Assembly (NCBI RefSeq): GCF_008365405.1
Contig: NZ_QOKV01000010.1
Coordinates: 1 to 64,000, forward strand
DNA length: 64,000 bases
Direction of reading: 5' to 3'
From: Azospirillum brasilense
GTDB lineage: Bacteria; Pseudomonadota; Alphaproteobacteria; Azospirillales; Azospirillaceae
Below the pieces are notes generated by a model. It made no database searches. It was not told the origin of the DNA and was given only the letters and a program-made list of their open reading frames with translations. The position numbers were made by a program, and so were the translations under genes. Positions 11,199 to 18,960 of the stretch are shown one piece after another (positions within the stretch are counted from its first letter, which is position 1; the number at the start of each line of letters is the position of its first letter).

Positions 11199-11293
11199 CT
11201 CATATACGAAAACGATGCGATGCCTTTCGCACGACCGGGCCGGCGCACAGTGGGGTGCTTCCGGACGGCCAGCATTGAGGAACGGTGCCGACC

Positions 11294-11983
11294 ATGAACC
11301 CTCCGCCGATCAACGTCCAGCCGCTCGACACCGGATCGACCTTCCGCGCTCAGGCGTATCATGCGTTGAAGCAAGCCATCTCGCAAATGGACATCTACGA
11401 CCATAACGACGAGATCCGGCTTGAGGAGCGGCAGCTCAGCGAGCTGCTGGGCGTCAGCCGGACGCCGATCCGCGAGGCGCTGACCCTGCTGGAGCAGGAG
11501 GGGTTCATCCGCCTCCAGCCGCGCCGGGGCATCTTCGTCATCCGCAAGACCAAGGCCGAGATCGTCGAGATGATCCAGGTCTGGGCGGCGCTGGAGAGCA
11601 TGGCCGGGCGGATGGTCGCGACGCAGGCCACCGACGAGGACATCCGGACCCTGTGGGACCTGTTCCGCAACTTCGAGATGCGGAACCCCAAGGAGCATGT
11701 CAACGAATACTCCGACGCCAACATCGCCTTCCACAAGAGCATCATCCGGCTCAGCGGGTCCAAGCTGATCCAGGAGATGACCGACAACCTGTTCATCCAC
11801 ATCCGCGCGATCCGCAAGCTGACCATCGGCCAGGACAACCGGGCGGAGCGGTCGATCCATGACCACAAGGAAATCATCAAGGCCCTGGAACGCCGCGACG
11901 TCGATCAGGCCGAACACCTGATCCGTGATCACACGCTGGGTCTGGCGGCGCACGTCGAGAAGCATTGCGACTTCCTGGAGTGA
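11294..11983 (+). CDS. GntR-family transcriptional regulator (FadR subfamily, FCD domain)
   Basis: A DNA-binding repressor/activator with an N-terminal winged helix (about residues 25-75, with RLEERQLSELLGVSRTPIREAL and the wing GFIRLQPRRGIFV) and an all-helical FCD ligand-binding domain (about 85-225) with the usual acidic/His metal-ligand pattern. Two starts are possible: GTG 11285 with GAGG only four bases upstream, or ATG 11294; I use the ATG. It sits between the gcl block and pyk, so a small organic acid from glyoxylate or oxalate metabolism is a reasonable ligand. The palindromes resembling FadR-type operators at 4896, 17091 and 17232 are candidate targets. Confidence 0.88.
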   Translation: MNPPPINVQPLDTGSTFRAQAYHALKQAISQMDIYDHNDEIRLEERQLSELLGVSRTPIREALTLLEQEGFIRLQPRRGIFVIRKTKAEIVEMIQVWAALESMAGRMVATQATDEDIRTLWDLFRNFEMRNPKEHVNEYSDANIAFHKSIIRLSGSKLIQEMTDNLFIHIRAIRKLTIGQDNRAERSIHDHKEIIKALERRDVDQAEHLIRDHTLGLAAHVEKHCDFLE

Positions 11984-11984
11984 A

Positions 11985-12018
11985 GGTGCCCCGCCCCCGG
12001 TGAGGAGGGAAGGGCACC
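11985..12018. terminator. Weak hairpin between convergent GntR and pyruvate kinase genes
   Basis: GGTGCCC (11985-11991) and GGGCACC (12012-12018) form a 7-bp inverted repeat in the 44-bp gap between two convergent genes. The loop is 20 nt and no T tract follows, so termination is uncertain. Confidence 0.3.
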
Positions 12019-12027
12019 GATACGGTG

Positions 12028-13503
12028 TCAGGCCGGCGCGTGGGTCTTGATCGCGGCGGCGGTTTCGGCCGCGCTGTTCAGCCCGTTCGCGGTGATCGTG
12101 ACCACGCGCAGGCTGTTGGTGGTGCCGGGCGTTCCGAAGGGGACCCCCGCCGTCACGATCAGCGACTGGCCGGGCACGCCGATGCCCTCCTGGGCGGCGA
12201 CGAGGCTCGCCCGCTCGACCATTTCCGCGAAGTTCTGCACGTCGGCGGTCCAGACCGGGTGCACGCCCCAGGCCAGCGACAGCAGGCGGGCGGTTCCGCG
12301 TTCGGCGCTGAGGCCGAGGATCGGCACGGTCGGCCGTTCGCGCGAGGCGCGCCGCGCGGTGGAGCCGGTGCTGGTGAAGGTGGCGATGCCGGCGGCCGAA
12401 ATGGTCTCGGCGATCTGGCGCGCCGCGGCGGACAGCGCGTCCGGGGTGGTCGCCTCCGGGCTCGGGTGCTCGGAGTCCATGATGCGGCGGTAGAGCGGAT
12501 CGCGCTCCACCCGGCGGATGATGCGGTCCATCATCGCCACGGCCTCGACCGGGTGCTTGCCCGACGCGGATTCCGCCGAAAGCATCACGGCGTCCGACCC
12601 GTCATAGACGGCGGTCGCCACGTCCGACGCCTCGGCGCGCGTCGGCGTCGGCTCGGTGATCATGGATTCCAGCATCTGCGTGGCGACGATCACCGGCTTG
12701 CCGGCGGCGCGGCTCATCCGGATCATCCGCTTCTGCAGGCCGGGCACATCCTCAGGCGGCAGTTCTACGCCGAGGTCGCCGCGGGCCACCATCACCGCGT
12801 CCGACAGGGCGATGATCTCCTCCAGCCGGGGCAGGGCGGCGGGCTTCTCCACCTTGGTCATGATGTGGGCGCGGTCGCCGATCAGGGCGCGCGCCTCCAG
12901 GATGTCCTCGGGCCGCTGCACGAAGCTGAGGCCGATCCAGTCCACGCCCAGCGTCAGGCCGAACTGCAGGTCGCTGCGGTCCTTCTCCGACAGGGCGCTG
13001 AGGGCCAGCGTGGTGCCGGGGACGTTCATGCCCTTGCGGTCGGACAGGGTGCCGCCGACCATGACCTCGGTCTCGGCGTGGTCCGGGCCGCAGCTCAGCA
13101 CGCGCAGGCGCATGCGCCCGTCGTTCAGCAGAAGCTCGTGGCCCGGCTCCAGGCTGGCGAAGATCTCCGGATGGGGAACGCAGACGCGGCTGCGGTCGCC
13201 GGGGGTCGGGTCGAGGTCGAGGCGGAAGCGATCGCCGCCGGCCAGGATCACCGCCACCTCCTTGAAGGTGCCGACGCGCAGCTTCGGACCCTGAAGATCG
13301 AGAAGCACACCGATGGGGCGCCCGACCGTCTCCTCGACCGCGCGGATCTGGCGGTAGCGTTCGGCGTGGTCGCGCTGCGTGCCATGACTGGCGTTCAGGC
13401 GGAAGACATCCACGCCGGCCTCGGCGAGGGCGAAAATCTGGCTGTAGGTCGAACTGGCCGGCCCCAGAGTGGCGACGATCTTGGTGCTGCGGTTGCGCTG
13501 CAT
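12028..13503 (-). CDS. pyk: Pyruvate kinase
   Basis: Converts PEP and ADP to pyruvate and ATP. The 491-residue protein has the N-terminal STKIVATLGPAS motif, FRLNASHGT, LLDLQGPKLRVG, the catalytic-lysine region IMTKVEKPAAL and the signature MVARGDLGVELP, followed by the C-terminal allosteric domain. ATG 13503 has AGGAGG seven bases upstream. Pyruvate kinase genes of this type are often found with gcl-hyi-glxR-ttuD clusters in alphaproteobacteria, where they finish conversion of glycerate to pyruvate. Here thiE and gntR, on the opposite strand, separate it from gcl. Confidence 0.96.
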   Translation of the reverse strand: MQRNRSTKIVATLGPASSTYSQIFALAEAGVDVFRLNASHGTQRDHAERYRQIRAVEETVGRPIGVLLDLQGPKLRVGTFKEVAVILAGGDRFRLDLDPTPGDRSRVCVPHPEIFASLEPGHELLLNDGRMRLRVLSCGPDHAETEVMVGGTLSDRKGMNVPGTTLALSALSEKDRSDLQFGLTLGVDWIGLSFVQRPEDILEARALIGDRAHIMTKVEKPAALPRLEEIIALSDAVMVARGDLGVELPPEDVPGLQKRMIRMSRAAGKPVIVATQMLESMITEPTPTRAEASDVATAVYDGSDAVMLSAESASGKHPVEAVAMMDRIIRRVERDPLYRRIMDSEHPSPEATTPDALSAAARQIAETISAAGIATFTSTGSTARRASRERPTVPILGLSAERGTARLLSLAWGVHPVWTADVQNFAEMVERASLVAAQEGIGVPGQSLIVTAGVPFGTPGTTNSLRVVTITANGLNSAAETAAAIKTHAPA

Positions 13504-13696
13504 GGCGCGGGCCTCCTGAGAGGGCGATGACTTTAGGCGGTGACTGTGTGGTGGTGGGGCGATGCTGCGACCGGGGTGGGGTGGGGGTCAAACCGCCGCT
13601 ATGGCTTTTCCACATAGCGGGAAGTCACACGGTTGGTTTGACCGCGGGCGACCCGCGGGCGGACACTGCACGCCCGCGATCAGCCAGGACGATGCC

Positions 13697-14449
13697 ATGA
13701 ACACGCCTGTCGAACCGCTTTCCGCCGCCAGCCTGATCCTTCTGCGCGACAGCGTGGACGGGCTGGAGGTTTTCATGATCCAGCGCCACCGCGACCTTCG
13801 CTTTGCGCCCGGCGCCACGGTGTTTCCCGGCGGGCGGCTGGACGCGGAGGACAGGGAACTGCCCTGGCGGGAGCTGTCCCTGCCGCTGACCGACGACATG
13901 CCGCAACGGATGGCCGCGATCCGCGAGGCCTTCGAGGAATGCGGGCTGTTGCTGGCCGGCGGCACCGTGGATGTCGCCCTTCTCGACGGGCTGCGCAGCG
14001 CGTCGGGTGGGACCTTCCTGGACCGGCTGCTGGCGGCGGGGCTGGAGCCGGACGTGGCGGCGCTGGTGCCCTTCGCCCGCTGGGTCACGCCGGAGAGCGT
14101 GTGGCGGCGCTACGACACCCTGTTCTTCCTCGCCAAGGCGCCGCCGCGCCAGACCGCCGTGGTCGACGGGGTGGAGGCGGTCGCCGGATTCTGGGGCACA
14201 CCGCGGGCCATCCTGGCCGAGGCGGAGGCGGAACGGCTGTCTCTGGTCTTCGCCACCCGCATGACCCTGCTGCGTCTGGCCGGTTGCCGCACGGTCCGTC
14301 ACGCGATGGAGGAGGCCGCGCGCTTCCACCCCCTCACCCCCATCCTGCCCCGTCCCGCCGACACCCCGGAGGGTCCGGTGCTGAGCATCCCGGACGGGCT
14401 GGGCTATCCCCTGACCCAAGTTCCGCTGGAGCAGGCACGGTTGGGTTAA
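13697..14449 (+). CDS. NUDIX hydrolase
   Basis: A 250-residue NUDIX-fold protein. The conserved FPGGRLD (about residues 43-49) starts the Nudix box, and REAFEECGLLL (76-86) supplies the catalytic REUXEEXGU; the spacing between them is longer than the classical 23-residue box, as in NUDT19/NUDT7-like enzymes acting on larger substrates such as CoA derivatives. The C-terminal half (FARWVTPE, RRYDTLFFLA) supports that subgroup. The substrate is not known. ATG 13697 follows AGGA at normal spacing. A perfect hairpin terminator lies 42 bp after the stop. Confidence 0.82.
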   Translation: MNTPVEPLSAASLILLRDSVDGLEVFMIQRHRDLRFAPGATVFPGGRLDAEDRELPWRELSLPLTDDMPQRMAAIREAFEECGLLLAGGTVDVALLDGLRSASGGTFLDRLLAAGLEPDVAALVPFARWVTPESVWRRYDTLFFLAKAPPRQTAVVDGVEAVAGFWGTPRAILAEAEAERLSLVFATRMTLLRLAGCRTVRHAMEEAARFHPLTPILPRPADTPEGPVLSIPDGLGYPLTQVPLEQARLG

Positions 14450-14490
14450 GCGCGTCGGGCTATTCCGAATTTCTGGTCACCAACTCGCCT

Positions 14491-14513
14491 AAAATTCCGC
14501 CATGCGGAATTTT
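14491..14513 (+). terminator. Intrinsic terminator after NUDIX gene
   Basis: AAAATTCCGC (14491-14500) pairs perfectly with GCGGAATTTT (14504-14513) around a 3-nt CAT loop; a T5 run follows at about 14521. The terminator isolates the NUDIX gene from the PPDK-like gene. The rest of the gap to 14684 is AT-richer than average and probably carries the promoter of the next gene. Confidence 0.75.
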
Positions 14514-14684
14514 CCGTGCCTTTTTGCGCCGCCGAAGCGTTATCGTCGCAAATGCGACTATTTGTGCATTGCACTCAGTGCGCAAAGTGGCATTATGAGG
14601 AAATAAGATATCGGTTTGATCGGAGAAAATTTCCGTTCATGTCCGCAGGGCGCCTGAACACCACGCCGACGCGAGGATAGGTCC

Positions 14685-16403
14685 ATGCTCCACCAGTCCA
14701 TCATCCAAGGCGCCACCGACACCAGCGGCGCCATCGCCGTTGGTGCCGCCGTGGTCGCCGGGCACGCGGCGCTGCCGCCGGCCGGTGGACAGCGGTGGGT
14801 CTACGCTTTCGGCGGCGGCGGTGCGGAAGGGCACGGCGGCATGCTGGCGGAGCTGGGCGGCAAGGGCGCCGGGCTGGCCGAGATGGCGCGGCTGGGCGTG
14901 CCGGTGCCGCCGGGCTTCACCATCGTGGCGGAGGCCAGCCGCCGGCACCGCGCCGGGCAGGGCGGCTTTCCCGCCGGGTTGACGGCCCAGGTGGAGGAGG
15001 CGCTGAACCGGCTGGAAAGTGTTGCGGGCGCGCGCTTCGGCGGGTCGGAGAACCCGCTGCTGGTGTCCGTGCGGTCGGGCGCGCGGGCGTCGATGCCCGG
15101 CATGATGGACACGATCCTGAATCTCGGTCTGACAGACGCGACGGTGAAGGGGCTGGCGGCGCGCAGCGGCGACACCCGCTTCGCCTACGACTGCTATCGC
15201 CGGCTGATCCAGACCTACGGCACGGTGGTGCAGGGGGTGGGCGCCCACCTCTTCGACGCGGCGCTGGAGGCCTACAAGGAAGGGCGCGGGCTGACCCGCG
15301 ACGCCGACCTGGGCGCCGCCGATTGGCGCGCCGTGGCGGCCGCCTACCGCGCGGTGATCGAGCGCGAGGCGGGAGAGCCCTTCCCCCAGGACGCTCGGAC
15401 CCAGCTCTTCGCCGCCATTGCGGCCATCTTCCGTTCCTGGAGCAACGCCCGCGCGGTGGCCTTCCGGGCGGTTCACGGCATTCCCGACGATTGGGGCACC
15501 GCGGCGACCGTGCAGGCGATGGTGTTCGGCAACCGCGGCGGCGCGTCCGGCACCGGCGTCGCCCACAGCCGCGACCCGTCCACCGGCGAGGCCGTGCTGT
15601 GCGGCGAGTTCCTGGCCGACGCCCAGGGCGAGGACATCGTCTCAGGCCTGCGCACGCCGGGGCCGCTGGCCGGCGCCAAGGCCTCTCTGGAGGCGGTCGC
15701 CCCCGAGGCCTTTGCCGAGTTGGGCCGCATCGCCGACCGGCTGGAGCGCCATTTCGGCGACATGCAGGAGATCGAGTTCACCGTCCAGCAGGGGCGCCTG
15801 TTCATCCTCCAGTCGCGCGCCGGCAAGCGGACGCCGGAGGCCGGGGTGCGCATCGCCACGGAGATGGCGCAAGCCGGCATCATCACGCGGGCCGAGGCGG
15901 TGCGGCGCGCCGATCTGCCGGCGCTGGCGGACAGCCTGCGTCCCATCCCCGATCCGGACGCCCCCCGCGAGGTGATCGCCCGCGGCCTTCCGGCCTCCTC
16001 CGGCGCAGCCACGGGTGCGGCGGTCTTCACGTCGGACGAGGCGGTCCGGCTGGCGGCGGAGGGCGTGGCGGTGGTGCTGTGCCGTCCGGAAACCTCTCCC
16101 CACGACGTGCACGGCATGCAGGTGGCCTGCGCGGTGGTGACCGCCCGCGGCGGCGCGACCAGCCACGCCGCCACCGTCGCCCGCGCCATGGGGCTGCCCT
16201 GCGTCACCGGAGCGCGCATGCTGCGTGTCGATCCGGCGGCCGGCGTGATGACCATGGGCGACCTGACCGTCCGGGCGGGCGAGATCATCACTGTGGACGG
16301 CGGGGCGGGCCATGTGATTCTGGGCAGCGTGCCGATGATCCGCCCCGAGCCGCCGGAAGCCGTGGCGCTGCTGCTGCGCTGGGCCGAGAGCGCCGGTGAC
16401 TGA
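14685..16403 (+). CDS. Short pyruvate phosphate dikinase-like protein lacking the PEP/pyruvate domain
   Basis: The 572-residue protein carries only the first two of the three PPDK modules. The ATP-grasp nucleotide-binding region spans about residues 40-390 (GGKGAGLAEM, VRSGARASMPGMMDTILNLG, YRRLIQTYG, MQEIEFTVQQGRLFILQSR). The phosphohistidine swivel domain follows at about 430-545, with GGATSHAATVARAMGLPCVTG containing the phosphorylatable His. The frame then ends with about 25 residues and a clean terminator, with no trace of the C-terminal TIM barrel (full PPDK is about 870-900 residues). It could be a partner-dependent phosphotransfer protein or a degenerate paralogue. It is close to pyk and the CBS gene. 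Confidence 0.8.
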   Translation: MLHQSIIQGATDTSGAIAVGAAVVAGHAALPPAGGQRWVYAFGGGGAEGHGGMLAELGGKGAGLAEMARLGVPVPPGFTIVAEASRRHRAGQGGFPAGLTAQVEEALNRLESVAGARFGGSENPLLVSVRSGARASMPGMMDTILNLGLTDATVKGLAARSGDTRFAYDCYRRLIQTYGTVVQGVGAHLFDAALEAYKEGRGLTRDADLGAADWRAVAAAYRAVIEREAGEPFPQDARTQLFAAIAAIFRSWSNARAVAFRAVHGIPDDWGTAATVQAMVFGNRGGASGTGVAHSRDPSTGEAVLCGEFLADAQGEDIVSGLRTPGPLAGAKASLEAVAPEAFAELGRIADRLERHFGDMQEIEFTVQQGRLFILQSRAGKRTPEAGVRIATEMAQAGIITRAEAVRRADLPALADSLRPIPDPDAPREVIARGLPASSGAATGAAVFTSDEAVRLAAEGVAVVLCRPETSPHDVHGMQVACAVVTARGGATSHAATVARAMGLPCVTGARMLRVDPAAGVMTMGDLTVRAGEIITVDGGAGHVILGSVPMIRPEPPEAVALLLRWAESAGD

Positions 16404-16420
16404 TGGTTGAGAGGCCATGA

Positions 16421-16456
16421 GAAAGGCCCGCCGTCAAAGGAGACGACGGGCCTTTC
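16421..16456. terminator. Bidirectional terminator between PPDK-like and CBS genes
   Basis: GAAAGGCCCGcCGTC and GACGaCGGGCCTTTC form a 15-bp stem with a single C/A mismatch and a 6-nt loop. It lies between two convergent genes, and both flanks of the stem end in A/T-rich GAAAGG / CCTTTC, so either transcript can be terminated. Confidence 0.8.
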
Positions 16457-16489
16457 GGCTGGGGCCTTTTCGCTTCCGCTGGGCCGCGG

Positions 16490-16939
16490 TCAGTGGGCGT
16501 AGACCGGGGTTTCCTGCGCCGGCGGCTGGGTATGGGCGACCATTTCGGTGAGTTGGAGCTTGGTGAAGTCACGGGCGCTGACGACGCCGACCAGCGTGGA
16601 GCCGTCGAGCACCGGCAGATGGCGGATGTGGTGACGGTCCATCAATTCCAGCGCGTGGACGAGGCTGTCGTCGGGTGAGCAGGTCTGCGGCGCGCGCGAC
16701 ATCAGCATGAAGACCGGCGTCTTCAGGACGGAGGCGCCGCGCTCCAGCAGCGCGTAGACGACGTCGCGTTCCGACAGCATGCCGGCAACGGCGTTGCCCT
16801 CCGTCCGGCAGACGTCCTTGACCACCAGGGCGCTGATGTTCTCCGACCGCATCAGCCGGATCGCCTCCTCGATGGTTTCGCCGGAACGGACGGTGACGAC
16901 GCGGGATTCCTTGGTCCGAAGAATGTCGGCGACTTTCAT
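16490..16939 (-). CDS. Two-CBS-domain protein
   Basis: A 149-residue cytoplasmic protein made almost only of a CBS pair: the first domain at about residues 5-65 (VADILRTKE, TIEEAIRLMRSENISALVV, GMLSERDVV) and the second at about 75-135 (VFMLMSRAP, SLVHALELMDRHHIRHLPVL, VGVVSARDF). Such Bateman modules bind adenine nucleotides and sense energy charge or c-di-AMP in partners. No catalytic domain is fused. ATG 16939 has GGAGG upstream. A perfect TGGTATACCA palindrome lies 152 bp upstream, between this gene and the divergent TauE gene. Confidence 0.9.
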   Translation of the reverse strand: MKVADILRTKESRVVTVRSGETIEEAIRLMRSENISALVVKDVCRTEGNAVAGMLSERDVVYALLERGASVLKTPVFMLMSRAPQTCSPDDSLVHALELMDRHHIRHLPVLDGSTLVGVVSARDFTKLQLTEMVAHTQPPAQETPVYAH

Positions 16940-17090
16940 GGCGAGCCCTCCACCAGACAGCGGGTTGCGTAAGCGCGCCCTGCACGGAGACCCCCGCGGG
17001 GGACCGGAGCTTGACCGGTGGAGCCGCATTGGGCCGGTCGAAGGCCGTCGGCGGCACCTGGGCATCGGGCAGTGGCAGGCGATGGATATT

Positions 17091-17100
17091 TGGTATACCA
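17091..17100. promoter_or_regulatory. Palindromic operator candidate TGGTATACCA
   Basis: A perfect palindrome inside ATTTGGTATACCAGAT. The reverse complement of the site at 17231-17244 reads ATTTGGCATGCCAG, identical over 14 bases except for two transitions. The pair flanks the divergent promoter region of the CBS and TauE genes, a typical arrangement for a shared FadR-type GntR regulator. Confidence 0.5.
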
Positions 17101-17231
17101 GATGCCAAGGCTCGTCAATGGCTAATATAGCAAACAATCAGTGAAATCGCATTTTTACGACAGTGCTTTGCCCTCGTTCCCATGGGTCACCCTATTCCTA
17201 TGGCGTTTGTCAGGGTGCCCACAACGATAGC

Positions 17232-17241
17232 TGGCATGCCA
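17232..17241. promoter_or_regulatory. Palindromic operator candidate TGGCATGCCA before TauE/SafE gene
   Basis: A perfect palindrome 32 bp before the permease start, the same 10-mer as at 4896-4905. Its position close to the start codon suggests overlap with a promoter or the transcribed leader, which would suit repression. Confidence 0.45.
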
Positions 17242-17272
17242 AATACATAGAGAAGCTGACGGTGGGGGTGCG

Positions 17273-18022
17273 ATGCTTGCCATGGTGCTGCTGATGGTCG
17301 CGGCGTTCGCTTCGGGCGTTCTCAACGCCGTCGCCGGGGGCGGGGCCTTCATCACGTTCCCGGCGCTGCTGTTCGCCGGGGTGCCGCCGGTCAGCGCCAA
17401 CGTGTCGAGCACCGTCGCCCTGTTCCCCGGCCAGATGGCCAGCGCCTGGGCCTACCGCAACGAGATCCGCGGTGTGACGGAGGTCAGCGTCACCGCCTTC
17501 TCCGTGGTCAGCCTCGTCGGCGGGGTGGTCGGGGCCGTCCTGCTGCTGACCACGCCGGACCGCGCCTTTGCCGGGCTGGTGCCCTGGCTGCTGCTGTTCG
17601 CGACGGCGGTCTTCGCGGTGGGCAGCTTCATGCCGGCGCTGGCCGCCCGGCTGCGGCTCGGAGGGCGCTCCGTTCTGGTCGTCCAGTTCGTCATCGCCAT
17701 CTATGGCGGCTATTTCGGCGGCGGGATCGGCTTCCTCATGTTGGCGGCGCTGACCCTGTTCGGCCTGCGCGACATCCACGCCATGAACGGGCTGCGCATC
17801 CTGCTGGCCGCGTTGATGAACGGCGCGGCGGTGGCGGCCTTCTGCCTGTCCGACGCGGTGTCCTGGCCGGAAACTGCCGTCATGGCGGTGTCGGCCATCG
17901 TCGGCGGCTACGTCGGTGCCCACGCGGCGAAGCGGGTCAGCCGCGACGTGATGAAGTGGGTGGTGGTGTCGATCGGCGTGGGGCTGACCCTGTACTTCTT
18001 CATCAAGGGGGCCGGAGCCTGA
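17273..18022 (+). CDS. TauE/SafE-family membrane permease
   Basis: A 249-residue protein with seven to eight hydrophobic helices and the two-fold internal repeat of the TauE/SafE family: the glycine-rich first repeat (GVLNAVAGGGAFITFPALL) and second repeat (GGYFGGGIGFLMLAAL). Members export or import organic sulfonates, sulfite or small organic anions. The substrate is not predictable from the sequence. GGTGGGGG precedes ATG 17273. It shares a divergent region and paired palindromes with the CBS gene, and the palindrome with the OFA antiporter, which hints at co-regulation by a small-acid-responsive regulator. Confidence 0.88.
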   Translation: MLAMVLLMVAAFASGVLNAVAGGGAFITFPALLFAGVPPVSANVSSTVALFPGQMASAWAYRNEIRGVTEVSVTAFSVVSLVGGVVGAVLLLTTPDRAFAGLVPWLLLFATAVFAVGSFMPALAARLRLGGRSVLVVQFVIAIYGGYFGGGIGFLMLAALTLFGLRDIHAMNGLRILLAALMNGAAVAAFCLSDAVSWPETAVMAVSAIVGGYVGAHAAKRVSRDVMKWVVVSIGVGLTLYFFIKGAGA

Positions 18023-18044
18023 GGGCACCCCACGCCGTGGCGCA

Positions 18045-18581
18045 TCAGGACTGGCCGGGAACGGTGATCGGGCGCAGGCCCTTGGCGTAGCTCTTCCATC
18101 GCTCCTGGTAGACCGCGGCGGGGGCGCGCATGCGCTCCACATCCTCGTCCGACAGCGTGCGCACCACCTTGCCCGGCGCGCCAAGCACCAGCGAGCGGTC
18201 GGGGATCTCCTTGCCCTCGGCGATGAAGGCGTGGGCGCCGATCAGGCAGTCGCGGCCGATGCGGGCGCCGTTGAGGACGGTGGCGCCGATGCCGATCAGG
18301 CTGCCGTCGCCGACGGTGCAGCCATGCACCATCGCCAGATGGCCGATGGTCACGTTCTTCCCGATGAGCAGCGGGAATCCCGGATCGACGTGGAGGACGG
18401 CGTTGTCCTGGACGTTGCTGCCGGCGCCGATGTGGATGCGCTCCTCCTCGGCGCGCATGACCGCGCCCCACCAGACGGACACGTCCTCCTCCAGCAGGAT
18501 GTCGCCGACCACGGTGGCGCTGGGGGCCACCCAGCAGTTGGGCGACAGTTGCGGGACCTTGTCGTTGAAGGCGTAAATCAC
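18045..18581 (-). CDS. Gamma-carbonic anhydrase-like hexapeptide-repeat protein
   Basis: A 178-residue left-handed beta-helix protein of the YrdA/PaaY/gamma-CA group. Hexapeptide turns run through most of it (VAPSATVVGDILLEEDVSVWWGAVM, IHIGAGSNVQDNAVLHVD, IGKNVTIGHLAMVHGCTVGDGSLIGIGATVLNGA), with His in HVDPG, GHLAMVHG at the metal-ligand positions. Activity as carbonic anhydrase or as an acyl-CoA-related protein cannot be decided. GTG 18581 is chosen because AAGGAGG lies exactly six bases before it; the in-frame ATG 15 bases upstream overlaps that ribosome-binding site. It is convergent with the TauE gene, with 22 bp between stops. Confidence 0.88.
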   Translation of the reverse strand: MIYAFNDKVPQLSPNCWVAPSATVVGDILLEEDVSVWWGAVMRAEEERIHIGAGSNVQDNAVLHVDPGFPLLIGKNVTIGHLAMVHGCTVGDGSLIGIGATVLNGARIGRDCLIGAHAFIAEGKEIPDRSLVLGAPGKVVRTLSDEDVERMRAPAAVYQERWKSYAKGLRPITVPGQS

Positions 18582-18721
18582 CCGTTCCTCCTTCATTCTT
18601 CGTATCGGCATCCTAGCGCGGAACGGATCGGCGGCGTGAGAATGCTGCACTGCGCTATACCCATAAGAAAATTGCGTGATATGATGGGTGCGCCTGGTTC
18701 CCGACCCGTGTGAGGACTCCC

Positions 18722-18952
18722 ATGCCGCTCTACTCCTACCACTGCACCGCCTGCGACCACGACTTCGAAGCGCTGGTGCGCTCGTCGGACACCCCCGTCT
18801 GCGCCTCCTGCGGGTCGGCGGCGCTGGAGCGGAAGGTGGCGCGCATCGCGCCGGACACCAAGGCCGACAAATTCCTCAAGACCGCCCGCGGCGCCGCCGC
18901 CGCGGAGGGCCATTTCAGCAACTACAGCAAGGCGGAACGCTCGCGCCTTTAG
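18722..18952 (+). CDS. FmdB-family zinc-ribbon protein
   Basis: A 76-residue protein opening with MPLYSYHCTACDHDFE and a second knuckle CASCG, giving the four-cysteine CX2C...CX2C zinc ribbon of the FmdB/CxxC_CxxC_SSSS family. The tail is basic and ends in a Ser/Lys region. The cellular role of the family is not well defined (putative regulatory or amidase-associated proteins). ATG 18722 follows GAGG at good spacing. It is convergent with the TyrR-like regulator, with 8 bp between stops. Confidence 0.88.
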   Translation: MPLYSYHCTACDHDFEALVRSSDTPVCASCGSAALERKVARIAPDTKADKFLKTARGAAAAEGHFSNYSKAERSRL

Positions 18953-18960
18953 AGCGGCGT

